This document shows positions 8,878 to 17,282 of a stretch of 43,818 nt of DNA, piece after piece. The DNA is from JBFWVD01 sp050246915. GTDB lineage: Bacteria > Actinomycetota > Acidimicrobiia > Acidimicrobiales > Ilumatobacteraceae. Both the position numbers and the translations under genes were made by a program. A model generated the notes under the pieces. It was not told where the DNA came from, did no database searches, and saw only the letters and a list, made by a program, of their open reading frames with translations. Each line of letters begins with the position of its first letter. The first letter of the stretch is position 1. Location: the NCBI GenBank assembly GCA_050246915.1, contig JBFWVD010000045.1:1-43818 (forward strand), in the 5' to 3' direction.

Positions 8878-9072
8878 TCACTCTTCGAGGCTGATGGCAG
8901 CCTCTGGGCATGCGGCGATGGCGCGCAATGCCGCGGACTTCTGTGCCTCGACGATGTTCCCATCGCCTCGCACCATGCCGTGGCCGAACTCGTCGTCTTC
9001 GAACAGTGTCGGTTCGAGCACGTAGCAGCGGCCGTGACCGGTGCACTTGTCGGGATCAATGACCAGCTTCAC
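8878..9072 (-). CDS. Small ferredoxin with a three-cysteine cluster motif
   Basis: 64 residues. The cluster motif is Cys10-x2-His13-x2-Cys16 and then Cys55-Pro56, so the second cysteine position holds His. This is the pattern of 3Fe-4S ferredoxins that feed electrons to cytochromes P450 or related oxygenases in actinobacteria. No P450 or oxygenase gene lies in the window, so its partner is elsewhere or is not a P450. It is the last gene of the minus-strand unit that begins with the APH-like gene, 87 nt after the thiolase-like stop. Confidence 0.9.
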   Translation of the reverse strand: MKLVIDPDKCTGHGRCYVLEPTLFEDDEFGHGMVRGDGNIVEAQKSAALRAIAACPEAAISLEE

Positions 9073-9159
9073 TTCGTGCCTCCAGAGAAAGGGAGAGCCA
9101 ACGGACCCGCGCTGCGATGTCTCCCATGACCATCTGCTCTCGGGTTCTCGCTCGCTGGT

Positions 9160-10299
9160 TCACACGGTCAACAGTGCGCATCCAGCGAACCCGCCGACGG
9201 AGTTGCTCACGACGCCTACCTCGGCGCCAGGGATCTGACGATCGCCGCACTCACCGCGCAACTGGCGCGTGACCTCGATGTAGAAGTTGGCGCCGTGCCG
9301 GCGGCCGACGTTGCACGCTCCGCCATCGGTGTTGGTAGGGATGCGACCCCCGACGCGTGTGTTACCGGCTTCGACGAACGGACCGCTCTCCCCCAAGCCG
9401 CAGAACCCGAGTGCCTCGAGCCACTGCATGGCGATGAAGGTGAAGCCGTCGTAGAGACCGGCGATGTCGACGTCGTTCACCGTGAGATCGGTTTGGGACC
9501 ACATGCGCTTGGCGGCATTCCACGGTGAGGAGACTGGCATGTTGTCCAGGAGGTTGAACTCCATGATCGGCGTGGTGCCCGCAGCCCACGACTCGATGAA
9601 CACCGGTTTGTGGATGAGGTCGCGCGCTCGCTCCTCGGTGGTGAAGATGAGCGCAGAGGCTGAATCGACCGGATAGTCGCAATCGAGGATGTGCAACGGA
9701 TCGGCCACCATCCGCGAGGACAGGTAGTCGTCCATGGTGAGCGGATCACGGAAGAACGCGTCTGGATTCTTCGTGGCGAACTCGCGCTGTGCAATGGCGA
9801 AGTGCCCGAACTGTTCCATCGTCGTGCCGAACTCCGCCATGTGCCGCATCATGTACATCGCTGCCCACTGCGCCGCGGTGAGTTCGCCGAACGGGGCCAG
9901 GAACTGTTGCGGACCGCTGACCTCGGAGGGGTCCATGGTGCGGGTACTGCCCGAGGCACCGAGTCGGTGCACCGGTCTGATGGTGAGGCAGGTGTGGCAC
10001 GAACCCGACGCCACCGCGGCAGCACCGTGCATGGCGGCCACGGCATATGCGGCCCCGTCGAACGAGCCCGAGTAGAAACCGAGATCGGGGATGCCCAAGA
10101 TGTCGGCCATCTGCGTTGAGAAGACGAGCTGATGCGGGAAGCAGTGGGTCACCAGCCCGTCGATGTCGCTGGGTTTCAGGCCAGCGTCGGCCATGGCTGC
10201 CACCGACGCTTGTGCGCTGAGCGCTTCGAGGCTGAGCCCGCTGTTCCGAGCGACCGTCGAGTACCCGACTCCGACGACCGCTACACGCTGTCCCTTCAT
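9160..10299 (-). CDS. Thiolase-fold lipid-transfer/retro-aldolase-like protein (Ltp2 type)
   Basis: 379 residues of the thiolase superfamily, SCP-x/Ltp branch: VAVVGVGYST at the start, DIDGLV, NTDGGACNVGRRHG and GVVSNSVGGFAGC near the end. At the nucleophile elbow, where thiolases have C-S-x-G, it reads SGSFDGAA (77-84), so the acyl-accepting cysteine is missing. In Ltp2-type enzymes this loss goes with retro-aldol cleavage of a steroid-CoA side chain, done together with a DUF35 partner. The DUF35 gene immediately upstream overlaps by four bases (ATGA), which supports the same arrangement. An aldolase role is inferred. A non-catalytic scaffold is the alternative. Confidence 0.82.
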   Translation of the reverse strand: MKGQRVAVVGVGYSTVARNSGLSLEALSAQASVAAMADAGLKPSDIDGLVTHCFPHQLVFSTQMADILGIPDLGFYSGSFDGAAYAVAAMHGAAAVASGSCHTCLTIRPVHRLGASGSTRTMDPSEVSGPQQFLAPFGELTAAQWAAMYMMRHMAEFGTTMEQFGHFAIAQREFATKNPDAFFRDPLTMDDYLSSRMVADPLHILDCDYPVDSASALIFTTEERARDLIHKPVFIESWAAGTTPIMEFNLLDNMPVSSPWNAAKRMWSQTDLTVNDVDIAGLYDGFTFIAMQWLEALGFCGLGESGPFVEAGNTRVGGRIPTNTDGGACNVGRRHGANFYIEVTRQLRGECGDRQIPGAEVGVVSNSVGGFAGCALLTV

Positions 10300-10757
10300 G
10301 CCGCGTCCTTCTCGACATCGATCGCGCTGGCGGGCGACAGGTCCATCAGTGGACGGAACATCGGCAACGTGAGCTCGTCATCGATGTGATCGAAGTAGAC
10401 CTCGACCTCCATGCCGACGCGTACATCGTCGACGGGGATGTCGATGATGTTCGAGACCAGTCGCAACCCGGGCTGCTCCACCAGTTCGATGACGGCGAGC
10501 ACGTAGGGCAGCTTGTCGTGGAACCAGGGATGGAACGATTGGCGACAGATGGTGAACGTGTAGATCGATCCCCGGCCGCTCACTTGCTTGGGGCTCAGGT
10601 CGAACGACAGGCAGTGGCGACACATGGGCCGTGGCCAGTGGATGTACGCGCCGCAGTTGTTGCACTGTTGGATGAGCAACTGATCCTGCTGGCAGCCTTC
10701 CCAGAAGAACTGCGACGTGGCATCGCCCACGGGGCGAAGGGGGCCGACGCCGCTCAT
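10296..10757 (-). CDS. DUF35 / OB-fold zinc-ribbon protein, partner of the thiolase-like protein
   Basis: 153 residues. An N-terminal amphipathic helix (DATSQFFWEGCQQDQLL) is followed by a rubredoxin-like zinc ribbon with Cys32-x2-Cys35 and Cys46-x2-Cys49, then an OB-fold strand region (GRGSIYTFTICRQ). This is the standard architecture of acyl-CoA-associated DUF35 proteins, which bind thiolase-like enzymes and complete or gate their active site. The start overlaps the APH-like stop (ATGA) and its stop overlaps the thiolase-like start (ATGA), so all three are translationally coupled. No MaoC-like hydratase domain is fused, unlike ChsH2. Confidence 0.9.
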   Translation of the reverse strand: MSGVGPLRPVGDATSQFFWEGCQQDQLLIQQCNNCGAYIHWPRPMCRHCLSFDLSPKQVSGRGSIYTFTICRQSFHPWFHDKLPYVLAVIELVEQPGLRLVSNIIDIPVDDVRVGMEVEVYFDHIDDELTLPMFRPLMDLSPASAIDVEKDAA

Positions 10758-12109
10758 GATCGGAACGACTGAATCGGTATGTGACGGGCCATGGCCGAGC
10801 CGACTGGTCCGTTCAACATCTGGGCCCGCAGGTTCCGCTTGTGGAAGAACTGGCACAGCGTGGCATCGAGATGGCCATCGGCATTGTTGACGATGACCCA
10901 TTCCTCCAAGGCTCTGTCGGCCTCGCGCCAGTCATCGATGCGCCGCCCGATGAGTTGGTGCACGTCGTCGAGATCGGCCTCCAGCAGCTGCCGGCCGATC
11001 TGGTCGTGGCGCTGCAGATGACGAGCCATACGGAACGCACCTCGTAACTTGTAGCGGGCGTACTCGTCATCGACACGGATGGTCGACAGCGTGCGCACCA
11101 AATGCTCGGCGGCCGCGCTGGCGGTTGAGTCGTAATCGTCGGGTGTGTCGACGGTCGGCAAGTCGATGTCGAGGAACTCCGCCAGCGCTTCGGTGGCGTA
11201 GAGGTTGGTCTCGTTGCACCACTGCATGTTGGTGGCGAAATCCGAATTGACAGGCGGGTTCTGGCGAGCGTGCGAGAAGCCGAGCTGGTTCGAGAGTGTG
11301 AAATAGATGTGGTGCAGCTCGATGGCTTCGAGATCCACCGGCTCACCGACAAGTTGGCCGTACCGCTCGTACAGCGACGCGAAGTGTCCGAAGGGCACGA
11401 TGGAGTCGCGCATTCGCCACGCCGCCAGATCCATCATCGGATCACCGATGTGACCGAGCTCGACGTCGATCACCGATGTGAGATGACCGTCTTTGTGCAT
11501 GAGCTGACCCGAGTCCCATACCACCGCACCTTCGCGTCCGTGGCTCCTGGGTGGATGACGCTCCATCCACGCCAGGAAGAACTCCATCTGTGGATCGGAG
11601 CCGACCTTCTGTGTCCGGTACACGTGGTTCAGGCGCCTGATGCCCAGCATCGCCGATTCTTCCGGCGAGTCGGCGCGGTCGATGCCGGCGGCCACGAACG
11701 GAGCCAGGTCGGCGGTGTGCAGGATCGCCAGTTGCTGCAGGTACTCGTCGACGACCCGATCGCGATCCGCGTCGGATGTGTCCTTGAAGTCACTCTGGCC
11801 AGGCACGCGGTCCATCACGAAGGCCTTGGGCTCGTCCAGCCAGCCCCATACCTTGGGCACGTTGACGCCGACATCGGCCATGACCTTCTGGAAGCGCATC
11901 TCGTGGTCGAGGCTCCAGGTGAGGACCATGTCGTAACGCTCGCCGCGCACCATCAGGGGGATGAGCTCCCCGTCGCGCTCCACATCGGCGATCCATTGCG
12001 GGCGCCAGCGTGGTTGGCGCGCGATGGACGTGACCTTTCCGCCGACGTTCTTGGTCAACCAGTCGACGACGACCTGTGTCTCGGCGTCCACGATCGGGCT
12101 CGATGTCAT
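10754..12109 (-). CDS. APH-family (aminoglycoside phosphotransferase-like) protein with degenerate catalytic loop
   Basis: 451 residues from the ATG at 12109, with GGGGGAG upstream. The C-lobe is recognisable from VIDVELGHIGDPMMDLAAW. The Brenner-type loop that reads HGDxxxxN in active members is VWDSGQLM here. Asp199 is kept, but His and Gly are replaced and the metal-binding Asn is Met204. The second metal Asp is present (Asp215). Related proteins beside acyl-CoA dehydrogenases are thought to phosphorylate hydroxyacyl groups, and the mammalian ACAD10/11 kinase domains are an example. Whether this copy still transfers phosphate is doubtful. Its four-base overlap with the DUF35 gene ties it to the thiolase-like complex. 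Confidence 0.8.
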   Translation of the reverse strand: MTSSPIVDAETQVVVDWLTKNVGGKVTSIARQPRWRPQWIADVERDGELIPLMVRGERYDMVLTWSLDHEMRFQKVMADVGVNVPKVWGWLDEPKAFVMDRVPGQSDFKDTSDADRDRVVDEYLQQLAILHTADLAPFVAAGIDRADSPEESAMLGIRRLNHVYRTQKVGSDPQMEFFLAWMERHPPRSHGREGAVVWDSGQLMHKDGHLTSVIDVELGHIGDPMMDLAAWRMRDSIVPFGHFASLYERYGQLVGEPVDLEAIELHHIYFTLSNQLGFSHARQNPPVNSDFATNMQWCNETNLYATEALAEFLDIDLPTVDTPDDYDSTASAAAEHLVRTLSTIRVDDEYARYKLRGAFRMARHLQRHDQIGRQLLEADLDDVHQLIGRRIDDWREADRALEEWVIVNNADGHLDATLCQFFHKRNLRAQMLNGPVGSAMARHIPIQSFRS

Positions 12110-12130
12110 CTGCGCTCCCCCAGCGACGTG

Positions 12131-12149
12131 ACGCAACCGTCAGTTGCGT
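12131..12149. promoter_or_regulatory. Perfect 7-bp inverted repeat upstream of the APH-DUF35-thiolase unit (candidate operator)
   Basis: ACGCAAC (12131-12137), a five-base spacer, and GTTGCGT (12143-12149) form a perfect inverted repeat. It lies 22-40 nt before the start at 12109 and just downstream of a candidate promoter. It could be a repressor operator near the transcription start or a small 5'-leader hairpin. Confidence 0.4.
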
Positions 12150-12155
12150 TCGGCG

Positions 12156-12185
12156 ATTCTGCCGGACGCGTCCCTACGCCGTAAA
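12156..12185 (-). promoter_or_regulatory. Candidate promoter of the APH-DUF35-thiolase-ferredoxin unit
   Basis: On the minus strand TTTACG (12185-12180), an 18-base spacer and CAGAAT (12161-12156) resemble -35 and -10 elements. The expected start of transcription falls at the edge of the inverted repeat at 12131-12149. The element is assigned by eye only. Confidence 0.35.
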
Positions 12186-12209
12186 GCGCCGCGCGAAATC
12201 TGGTGCCAC

Positions 12210-13184
12210 TCAGAATCCGGCCACCGGATGGGGAACGTACGGCGACTCGAGAGCCGAGACCTCGTCGGCGTCGAGCACCAGGTCGACCGCGGCAACGGCG
12301 TCACTGAGATGATGGGCCTTGGTCGCTCCGACGATCGGTGAGGTCACGCCGGGGCGTTGCAACATCCACGCCAAGGCCACCTGCGCCCGTGGGACACCCC
12401 GTGCCGCCGCCACGGCGGCGACCTGGTCGACGATCTGACGATCGGAGGCGTCGGTGTTGTAGAGGGTCTTGCCGAACAGGTCGGTCTCCGAGCGCGCGGT
12501 CGTCTCGTCCCAATCACGCGTCAGCCTGCCGCGTGCCAGGGGACTCCACGGCATGGTGGCGATGCCCTCGTCGATGCACAGCGGGAACATTTCGCGCTCC
12601 TCCTCGCGATAGAGAAGGTTGTAGTGGTTCTGCATGGACACGAACCGCGTCCACCCATTGCGCTCGGCGACGTGCAACGACTTTGCGAACTGCCATGCAT
12701 GCATCGAGGACGCACCGATGTAGAGGGCCTTGCCGGCCTTCACGACGTCGTGCAACGCCTCCATCGTCTCTTCGATCGGCGTGCGATTGTCCCATCGATG
12801 GATCTGGTACAGATCGACGTAGTCGGTGCCGAGCCGACGGAGGCTGGCGTCGATCTCGGACATGATCGCCTTGCGCGACAGGCCAGCACCGTTGGGGCCT
12901 TTGCGCATCCGTCCGTGGACCTTGGTGGCGATGACGATCTCGTCGCGCCGCGCCATGTCGGCCAACGCCCGACCGACGATCTCCTCGCTGGTGCCGTCGG
13001 AGTAGACGTTCGCCGTGTCGAAGAAGTTGATGCCGGCGTCGAGCGCCTGGCGGATGAGCGGTCGGCTCTCGTCCTCGGGCAGCGACCACGGGTGGGGCCC
13101 CCGCTCCGGTACGCCGAAGCTCATGCACCCGAGGCAGATCCGAGTGACGTCCAAACCGGTGTTGCCGAACTTCACGTACCTCAT
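12210..13184 (-). CDS. Aldo/keto reductase
   Basis: 324 residues. The AKR tetrad is complete: Asp56 and Tyr61 (FFDTANVY), Lys88 (IATKV) and His129 (YQIHRWD). The NADPH-binding C-terminal region (SPIVGATKAHHL) is present. The N-terminus MRYVKFGNTGLDVTRICLG is typical of the oxidoreductase subgroup related to YajO and Tas. The start lies six bases after the upstream AhpD-like stop with no clear ribosome binding site, so translation is probably coupled. It is the last gene of the ECH-AhpD-AhpD-AKR unit. The substrate is unknown. Confidence 0.9.
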   Translation of the reverse strand: MRYVKFGNTGLDVTRICLGCMSFGVPERGPHPWSLPEDESRPLIRQALDAGINFFDTANVYSDGTSEEIVGRALADMARRDEIVIATKVHGRMRKGPNGAGLSRKAIMSEIDASLRRLGTDYVDLYQIHRWDNRTPIEETMEALHDVVKAGKALYIGASSMHAWQFAKSLHVAERNGWTRFVSMQNHYNLLYREEEREMFPLCIDEGIATMPWSPLARGRLTRDWDETTARSETDLFGKTLYNTDASDRQIVDQVAAVAAARGVPRAQVALAWMLQRPGVTSPIVGATKAHHLSDAVAAVDLVLDADEVSALESPYVPHPVAGF

Positions 13185-13190
13185 GGATGC

Positions 13191-13667
13191 TCAGATGGTC
13201 ACGAGTTGATCGACGTCGGGGTCGGTCCCGGCCGCGATGGACAGCTTCGAGCCCGGACGGAGCCGGATGAGATCCAAGATGAGTTCGGCGATCTGATCGG
13301 AGCGGAAGTGCACCAGCAACTCGGCCTGCATCGATCCGTCGAACGATGTCGGGTCGTGGAGGAACGCATGCGCCAATCGCAGCGCAGCCTTGTGCCGGTC
13401 GCTCAGGTCGCTGTGCTCGAAGTCGTCGAGCTTGGCCACCATGTCCTCGTCGAGTCCACGCTCGAGTGCGCCGCTGACGCGCAGGTTCCGGCAGAAGCGA
13501 CAGTTCGAGGCGCGACCGCTGTAGATGCGGATCAGTTCCCGGGTCACGATGTCGACCTTGGCTCCCCTCAGCGACGCGGCCATGAACGCCGACATCGCTG
13601 CCCCCAACTCCGGAGCGGCACTGGCAAGTGCGGTTGACACGTCGGGAGCGTTCACTCGGATGGACAT
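13191..13667 (-). CDS. AhpD-like / carboxymuconolactone decarboxylase family protein with CxxC
   Basis: 158 residues, all-helical AhpD-like fold. The redox pair Cys56-x2-Cys59 (SNCRFCRNLR) is present, followed by helices ending in LILDLIRLRPGSKL. Proteins with this CxxC act as hydroperoxidases or disulfide reductants. Relatives without it act as lactone decarboxylases. The start at 13667 is one base after the stop of the second, related gene and has GGGAGG upstream. The frame extends to 13730, but that extension lacks family sequence. The close paralogue next door suggests a two-chain assembly (inference). Confidence 0.8.
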   Translation of the reverse strand: MSIRVNAPDVSTALASAAPELGAAMSAFMAASLRGAKVDIVTRELIRIYSGRASNCRFCRNLRVSGALERGLDEDMVAKLDDFEHSDLSDRHKAALRLAHAFLHDPTSFDGSMQAELLVHFRSDQIAELILDLIRLRPGSKLSIAAGTDPDVDQLVTI

Positions 13668-13668
13668 C

Positions 13669-14148
13669 TCATTGCCTCCCCTCGACCACGAGCGCAGCCC
13701 TGGTCGTCGTCTCGAAGAACCCGCAGGCATAGCTCAACACCACGAAACCGTCGTGCCCGACCGCGGCCATCACCGTGGCGGCCGATGCGTCGTCGACACC
13801 GGTCGCGTCGATGAGCAGCTGCTCGGCGTGCGCGAGGCAAGCGCGCTGATCGGCCGTGAACACCGGATCATCCGGCCATTGCGACAATCGCGTGATCTGC
13901 TCATCGGTGACATACGGGCGTGCCTCGCTCCGCACGTTGTCGACACCGTGTGGAGCACCGAGCAGTTGGGCGATCCGCAATCGGCACAGTTCCAGTACAC
14001 CGAGGTCCAAGGCTCGCTGTGACCAGATGGCGGCGTCGACGGAGCGCATCGCATCGGCGTAGTCCGGGCGATGATTGACGACGCGATCGAGCACGGTGCC
14101 GCCGTCGTCGGCCTGCGGCGCCCAGGTGGTGACGGGAACAGGGGGCAT
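13669..14148 (-). CDS. AhpD-like / carboxymuconolactone decarboxylase family protein without CxxC
   Basis: 159 residues from the ATG at 14148, two bases after the hydratase stop. Helices such as VDAAIWSQRALDLGVLELC and RLRIAQLLGAP, and later LAHAEQLLIDATGVDD and VMAAVGHDGFVVLSYACGFF, follow the AhpD-like pattern. The position of the CxxC in the neighbour carries LLGAPHG instead, so no redox dithiol is formed there. It is probably not a peroxidase. It could be a structural or catalytic partner of the CxxC protein or a ring-cleavage-pathway enzyme. The frame reaches 14238 but the extension is arginine-rich and unlike the family. Confidence 0.72.
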   Translation of the reverse strand: MPPVPVTTWAPQADDGGTVLDRVVNHRPDYADAMRSVDAAIWSQRALDLGVLELCRLRIAQLLGAPHGVDNVRSEARPYVTDEQITRLSQWPDDPVFTADQRACLAHAEQLLIDATGVDDASAATVMAAVGHDGFVVLSYACGFFETTTRAALVVEGRQ

Positions 14149-14149
14149 G

Positions 14150-14905
14150 TCAATGTCCCCGCTGCTGCTTGGACCGCTCCATGACCGCGGCACGGTTGGC
14201 CTCGAGCGTGTCCGACGACGCGGCGTCGCGGAAGCCACCGGCGATCGAGTTGTTCCAATGGACCTCGTGGGCCTGTGCGATGGGTAGCCCCATCGACTGG
14301 TCCCAGTCCTCCCGCATGGCCGCGATCATCTTCGGGTCCTGATCGGCGATCGACGATGCCAGCTGCAGTGCACGAGGCAGCAGCGCTTCGTGAGGTACCA
14401 GTTCGTTCACCAAACCGATGCGTAGGGCGGTGGCGGCGTCGACGAAATCCCCGGTCATCGACATCTGCCGCGCCCACGCCATGCCGACACGCCTGGGCAG
14501 ATCGACGAGCACTGGGCCGGGGTACACGCCAACGCGCACATGCGTGTCGGCGAACGCGGCGCGCTCGGAGGCAATGATGAAGTCACAGGCCAAGGCCAAC
14601 TCGAAGCCGCCGGTGACGGCGGGCCCGTTGACGGCCGCGATCATCGGCACCTTCGACGCGGCGGCGGTGGCGTTGAACGGCGGGAGCGCGACCAGGTCGG
14701 TCACTCCCAAGGAGCGCAGATCGAGTCCGGCGCAGAACGCGGGGTCGGCGCCGGTGAGCACGATGGCACGAGCGTCTTGACAGGCGTTGATCGCGTCGCA
14801 TGTCGCCGACGCGAGTTCGACGTTCATCGCGTTACGAGCCTGCGGCCGATTCATGACGATCAACGCCACGTGGTCATGGCGTTCGACGCGAACGATGTCC
14901 GTCAT
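14150..14905 (-). CDS. Enoyl-CoA hydratase/isomerase family protein
   Basis: 251 residues from the ATG at 14905, with GGAGGAAGGA upstream. Crotonase signatures: MNRPQARNAM (18-27), oxyanion strand FCAGLDL, GPAVTGGFELALACDF, and the C-terminal helix. The first catalytic Glu position is kept (GGFELA), while the second is replaced (VRVGVYPGP), which favours isomerase, dehalogenase-like or other crotonase chemistry over classical hydration. It is the first gene of the unit that continues into two AhpD-like genes and an aldo/keto reductase, and it is divergent from the HDOD gene. Confidence 0.85.
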   Translation of the reverse strand: MTDIVRVERHDHVALIVMNRPQARNAMNVELASATCDAINACQDARAIVLTGADPAFCAGLDLRSLGVTDLVALPPFNATAAASKVPMIAAVNGPAVTGGFELALACDFIIASERAAFADTHVRVGVYPGPVLVDLPRRVGMAWARQMSMTGDFVDAATALRIGLVNELVPHEALLPRALQLASSIADQDPKMIAAMREDWDQSMGLPIAQAHEVHWNNSIAGGFRDAASSDTLEANRAAVMERSKQQRGH

Positions 14906-15171
14906 CTCGATGGTCCTTCCTCCGCAGGCGTGCTGCGTCGTGCGGTGTTCATCCCCTGCCCAACCCTTCCACATCGCCGACCAGTGGACCGACACGGCAC
15001 CTGCCCATTGCCGTCGCCGGCGGCGTTGCTGGTCGGTCCGCCGCACGTATCGATTGACCAACTACGGTTCACCGCGCAGGCGGCGGTTCGGCTCCCTGAC
15101 CGGGAACGGATCAGTCCCCCACAGGTGCGGATCGTGATCGAAGGTGGAGACGTGAAGGTCGCAGGCGAGCG

Positions 15172-15897
15172 ATGAAGCACAGCAGCCGCGAGCGACTGGT
15201 GGTGCAGCCGATCATCGCGTCGAAGGTCATCGCCATGTTGGCGTCACCGTCGCCCGATGCCGACCTCGGCCGCGTCGTGGAGGCCGACCCCGCGTTGTGT
15301 GCAGCCGTGCTCCGAGCTGCCAACGCCACCCATCTGGGTCATGCCCGTCGAATCGGCAGTGTCCGTCAGGCAATGGTCATGCTCGGCTCCGATGTCACGA
15401 CGGCGCTTGCGGCAGCGAGAGCAGCGGACCTTGCCTTCGACGAGAATCCGGTTCTGGCGCCGGCGTGGTTCTGGCCGCACTCGCTGGCCACTGCAGCCGC
15501 AGCCGCCAGCCTGGCCCGCCACGGCGGCACGTCAGTGGAGAACGCGTACACCGCAGGGTTGCTCCATGACATCGGAGTGCTGACCGGTGATGGCGACGCC
15601 GATGACGACCACGCCCACCGGGGCGCCGATCTGCTCGAGCGTTGGAACATCCCCGAGGCCCTGGTATCTGCGGTTCGACATCATCACGACAAGCCCGACG
15701 CGATCATCGACCTCCTCGATCGACTGGTCCAGGCGGCACAGACCTTCGCCGCCGAAGCAGGAGCCGGAGACGGGAAGACCCCTCTGTCGGTGAACGAGGC
15801 ACTGCGACTGTCCGGTGTCACCGGTGTCCGGCCGTCCATCATCGTGGGTGACGTGCAGCGCGACCTCGCACGGCTGGCGTCCCTGGAGTCCTGGTGA
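15172..15897 (+). CDS. HDOD domain protein
   Basis: 241 residues. The region DLGRVVEADPALCAAVLRAANAT (about 24-46) and the helix SVRQAMVMLGSDV are the HDOD hallmark, and LLHDIGVL with RHHHDKPDAI resembles HD-type metal ligands. HDOD proteins are signalling scaffolds often encoded with GGDEF or EAL proteins. The ATG at 15172 overlaps in ATGA fashion with a stop of an unrelated upstream frame, probably by chance. The ribosome binding site (AGGCGAG) is modest. The GGDEF gene begins 13 nt after its stop, so the two are very likely one operon. Confidence 0.85.
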   Translation: MKHSSRERLVVQPIIASKVIAMLASPSPDADLGRVVEADPALCAAVLRAANATHLGHARRIGSVRQAMVMLGSDVTTALAAARAADLAFDENPVLAPAWFWPHSLATAAAAASLARHGGTSVENAYTAGLLHDIGVLTGDGDADDDHAHRGADLLERWNIPEALVSAVRHHHDKPDAIIDLLDRLVQAAQTFAAEAGAGDGKTPLSVNEALRLSGVTGVRPSIIVGDVQRDLARLASLESW

Positions 15898-15910
15898 GAG
15901 CGGGGTCCCG

Positions 15911-17233
15911 GTGAACGCGCCGAGCGATCCAGTGTCGAACCTCCTCGGCGACATGCAAGAGCGCGCGCTCGAGCAGCTGCGCTCCGGGGAGCACTCCGAC
16001 ATGCTGGTGGCGTTCCTCACGTCGTCGATCATGCTGGAGCTGTCGAAGTTGGTGGACCCGACGCTGGATCTCTCGGCGTTCGCCGAGGCGGCGGTGTCGG
16101 TGCTCACCCAGTTCGCCCCCATCGACCAGGTCGCGCTGGGCGTGACCACCGACGATCTGCCAGCAGTGCACGCCTCGACCGGCATGGCAGACGGTCCTGA
16201 CGGCATCTCGCATCCCGACGATTCCCGCTATCCCATCGTCCTGCCTGAGGGCGGCGAGGGCTACCTCACGGTTCGCAACGTTCCGGCACCGTTGCAGCGT
16301 GCCGGTCTCATCGAGCAGGCCGCCCGACACCTCGCCGGGGGCATGGGACAGATGGTCGAATCGGAGCGGCTGCGTCGACAGGCCGCCGCGGGTCGCGCCT
16401 TCGAGACCTTGTCCACCATCGATGAGCAGTGGGGCGTGCCGCAGTTGCGCGACTTCTGTGAGGCGTTGGCGGCGATGCCCGGCGCGAACGCTGCTGGCAT
16501 CACGGTGGAGGCAGGGCGACTCGGCGGCGCCATCCACGTGACCGTCGGACCTGATGGGCACCGCGACATCGAGCGCGAGGCGTTGGCCGATGCGCGCACC
16601 CCGGTGAAGGTGTGGGTGCGTTTGCACAGCGATCACTCCATCGAGCAGGACGGGAAGATTCTCGGACTCATCGACAGCTTCTTGGCCACCATCGATCGTG
16701 CCGAGCAAGGCGTGCGCCTGCGCGGTGAAGCCGAGACCGATCCGCTGACCGGGATCGGGAACCGTCGCATGGGCTCTCGGGCCCTCGTCGCGGCGCGGAA
16801 CCTGGCCGAGCGCCAAGGTACGTCGATCGCGGTGCTCATGCTCGACCTCGATCACTTCAAGAAGGTCAACGACGACTACGGTCACCACGTCGGCGACGCG
16901 GTGTTGGTGGCATTCGCCGAGATGCTCAGCGCCTCGGTGAGATCGTTCGACACGGTCGCTCGCTGGGGTGGCGAGGAGTTCTTGGTGGTGTGCCCAGCCT
17001 GCGATCAGGCGGGAGCTGTCGCCCTGGCCAATCGATTGCTGGCCGCTGCCCCCGAGGCGTGTGCCGCTGTGCTCCCCGACGGAGCCCGGCAGACCGCGTC
17101 GATCGGCATCGCGCTCTACCCCATCACCTCCGAGAATCCAGACGCGCTGTTGCGTGCTGCGGACCAAGCGCTGTACCGGGCCAAGCGTCGCAGCCGCAAC
17201 GTCTTCGAACTGGCGCCGCCCGGCAAACCCTGA
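15911..17233 (+). CDS. Diguanylate cyclase (GGDEF) with divergent N-terminal sensor region
   Basis: 440 residues from a GTG at 15911. The GGDEF domain occupies about 275-432: metal Asp in LDLDHFKKVNDDYG, active loop RWGGEEF (GGEEF at 353-357), and an inhibitory I-site RSFD (344-347) exactly five residues before it. It should therefore make cyclic di-GMP from two GTP and be product-inhibited. The N-terminal 270 residues may hold a GAF-like sensor, with no transmembrane segment. It is probably cytoplasmic. It is co-directional with HDOD, whose domain may act as partner or output. Confidence 0.9.
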   Translation: MNAPSDPVSNLLGDMQERALEQLRSGEHSDMLVAFLTSSIMLELSKLVDPTLDLSAFAEAAVSVLTQFAPIDQVALGVTTDDLPAVHASTGMADGPDGISHPDDSRYPIVLPEGGEGYLTVRNVPAPLQRAGLIEQAARHLAGGMGQMVESERLRRQAAAGRAFETLSTIDEQWGVPQLRDFCEALAAMPGANAAGITVEAGRLGGAIHVTVGPDGHRDIEREALADARTPVKVWVRLHSDHSIEQDGKILGLIDSFLATIDRAEQGVRLRGEAETDPLTGIGNRRMGSRALVAARNLAERQGTSIAVLMLDLDHFKKVNDDYGHHVGDAVLVAFAEMLSASVRSFDTVARWGGEEFLVVCPACDQAGAVALANRLLAAAPEACAAVLPDGARQTASIGIALYPITSENPDALLRAADQALYRAKRRSRNVFELAPPGKP

Positions 17234-17282
17234 GTTCCCCGACCCAGATCCTCCGGCGCTCGCGTCGGCGATCGTCGCATTC

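Noticed and set aside
14906..15175. A plus-strand frame that ends in ATGA overlap with the HDOD start
   Set aside because: Most of it is antisense to the hydratase gene and the intergenic part has no plausible start or domain. The overlap is probably chance.
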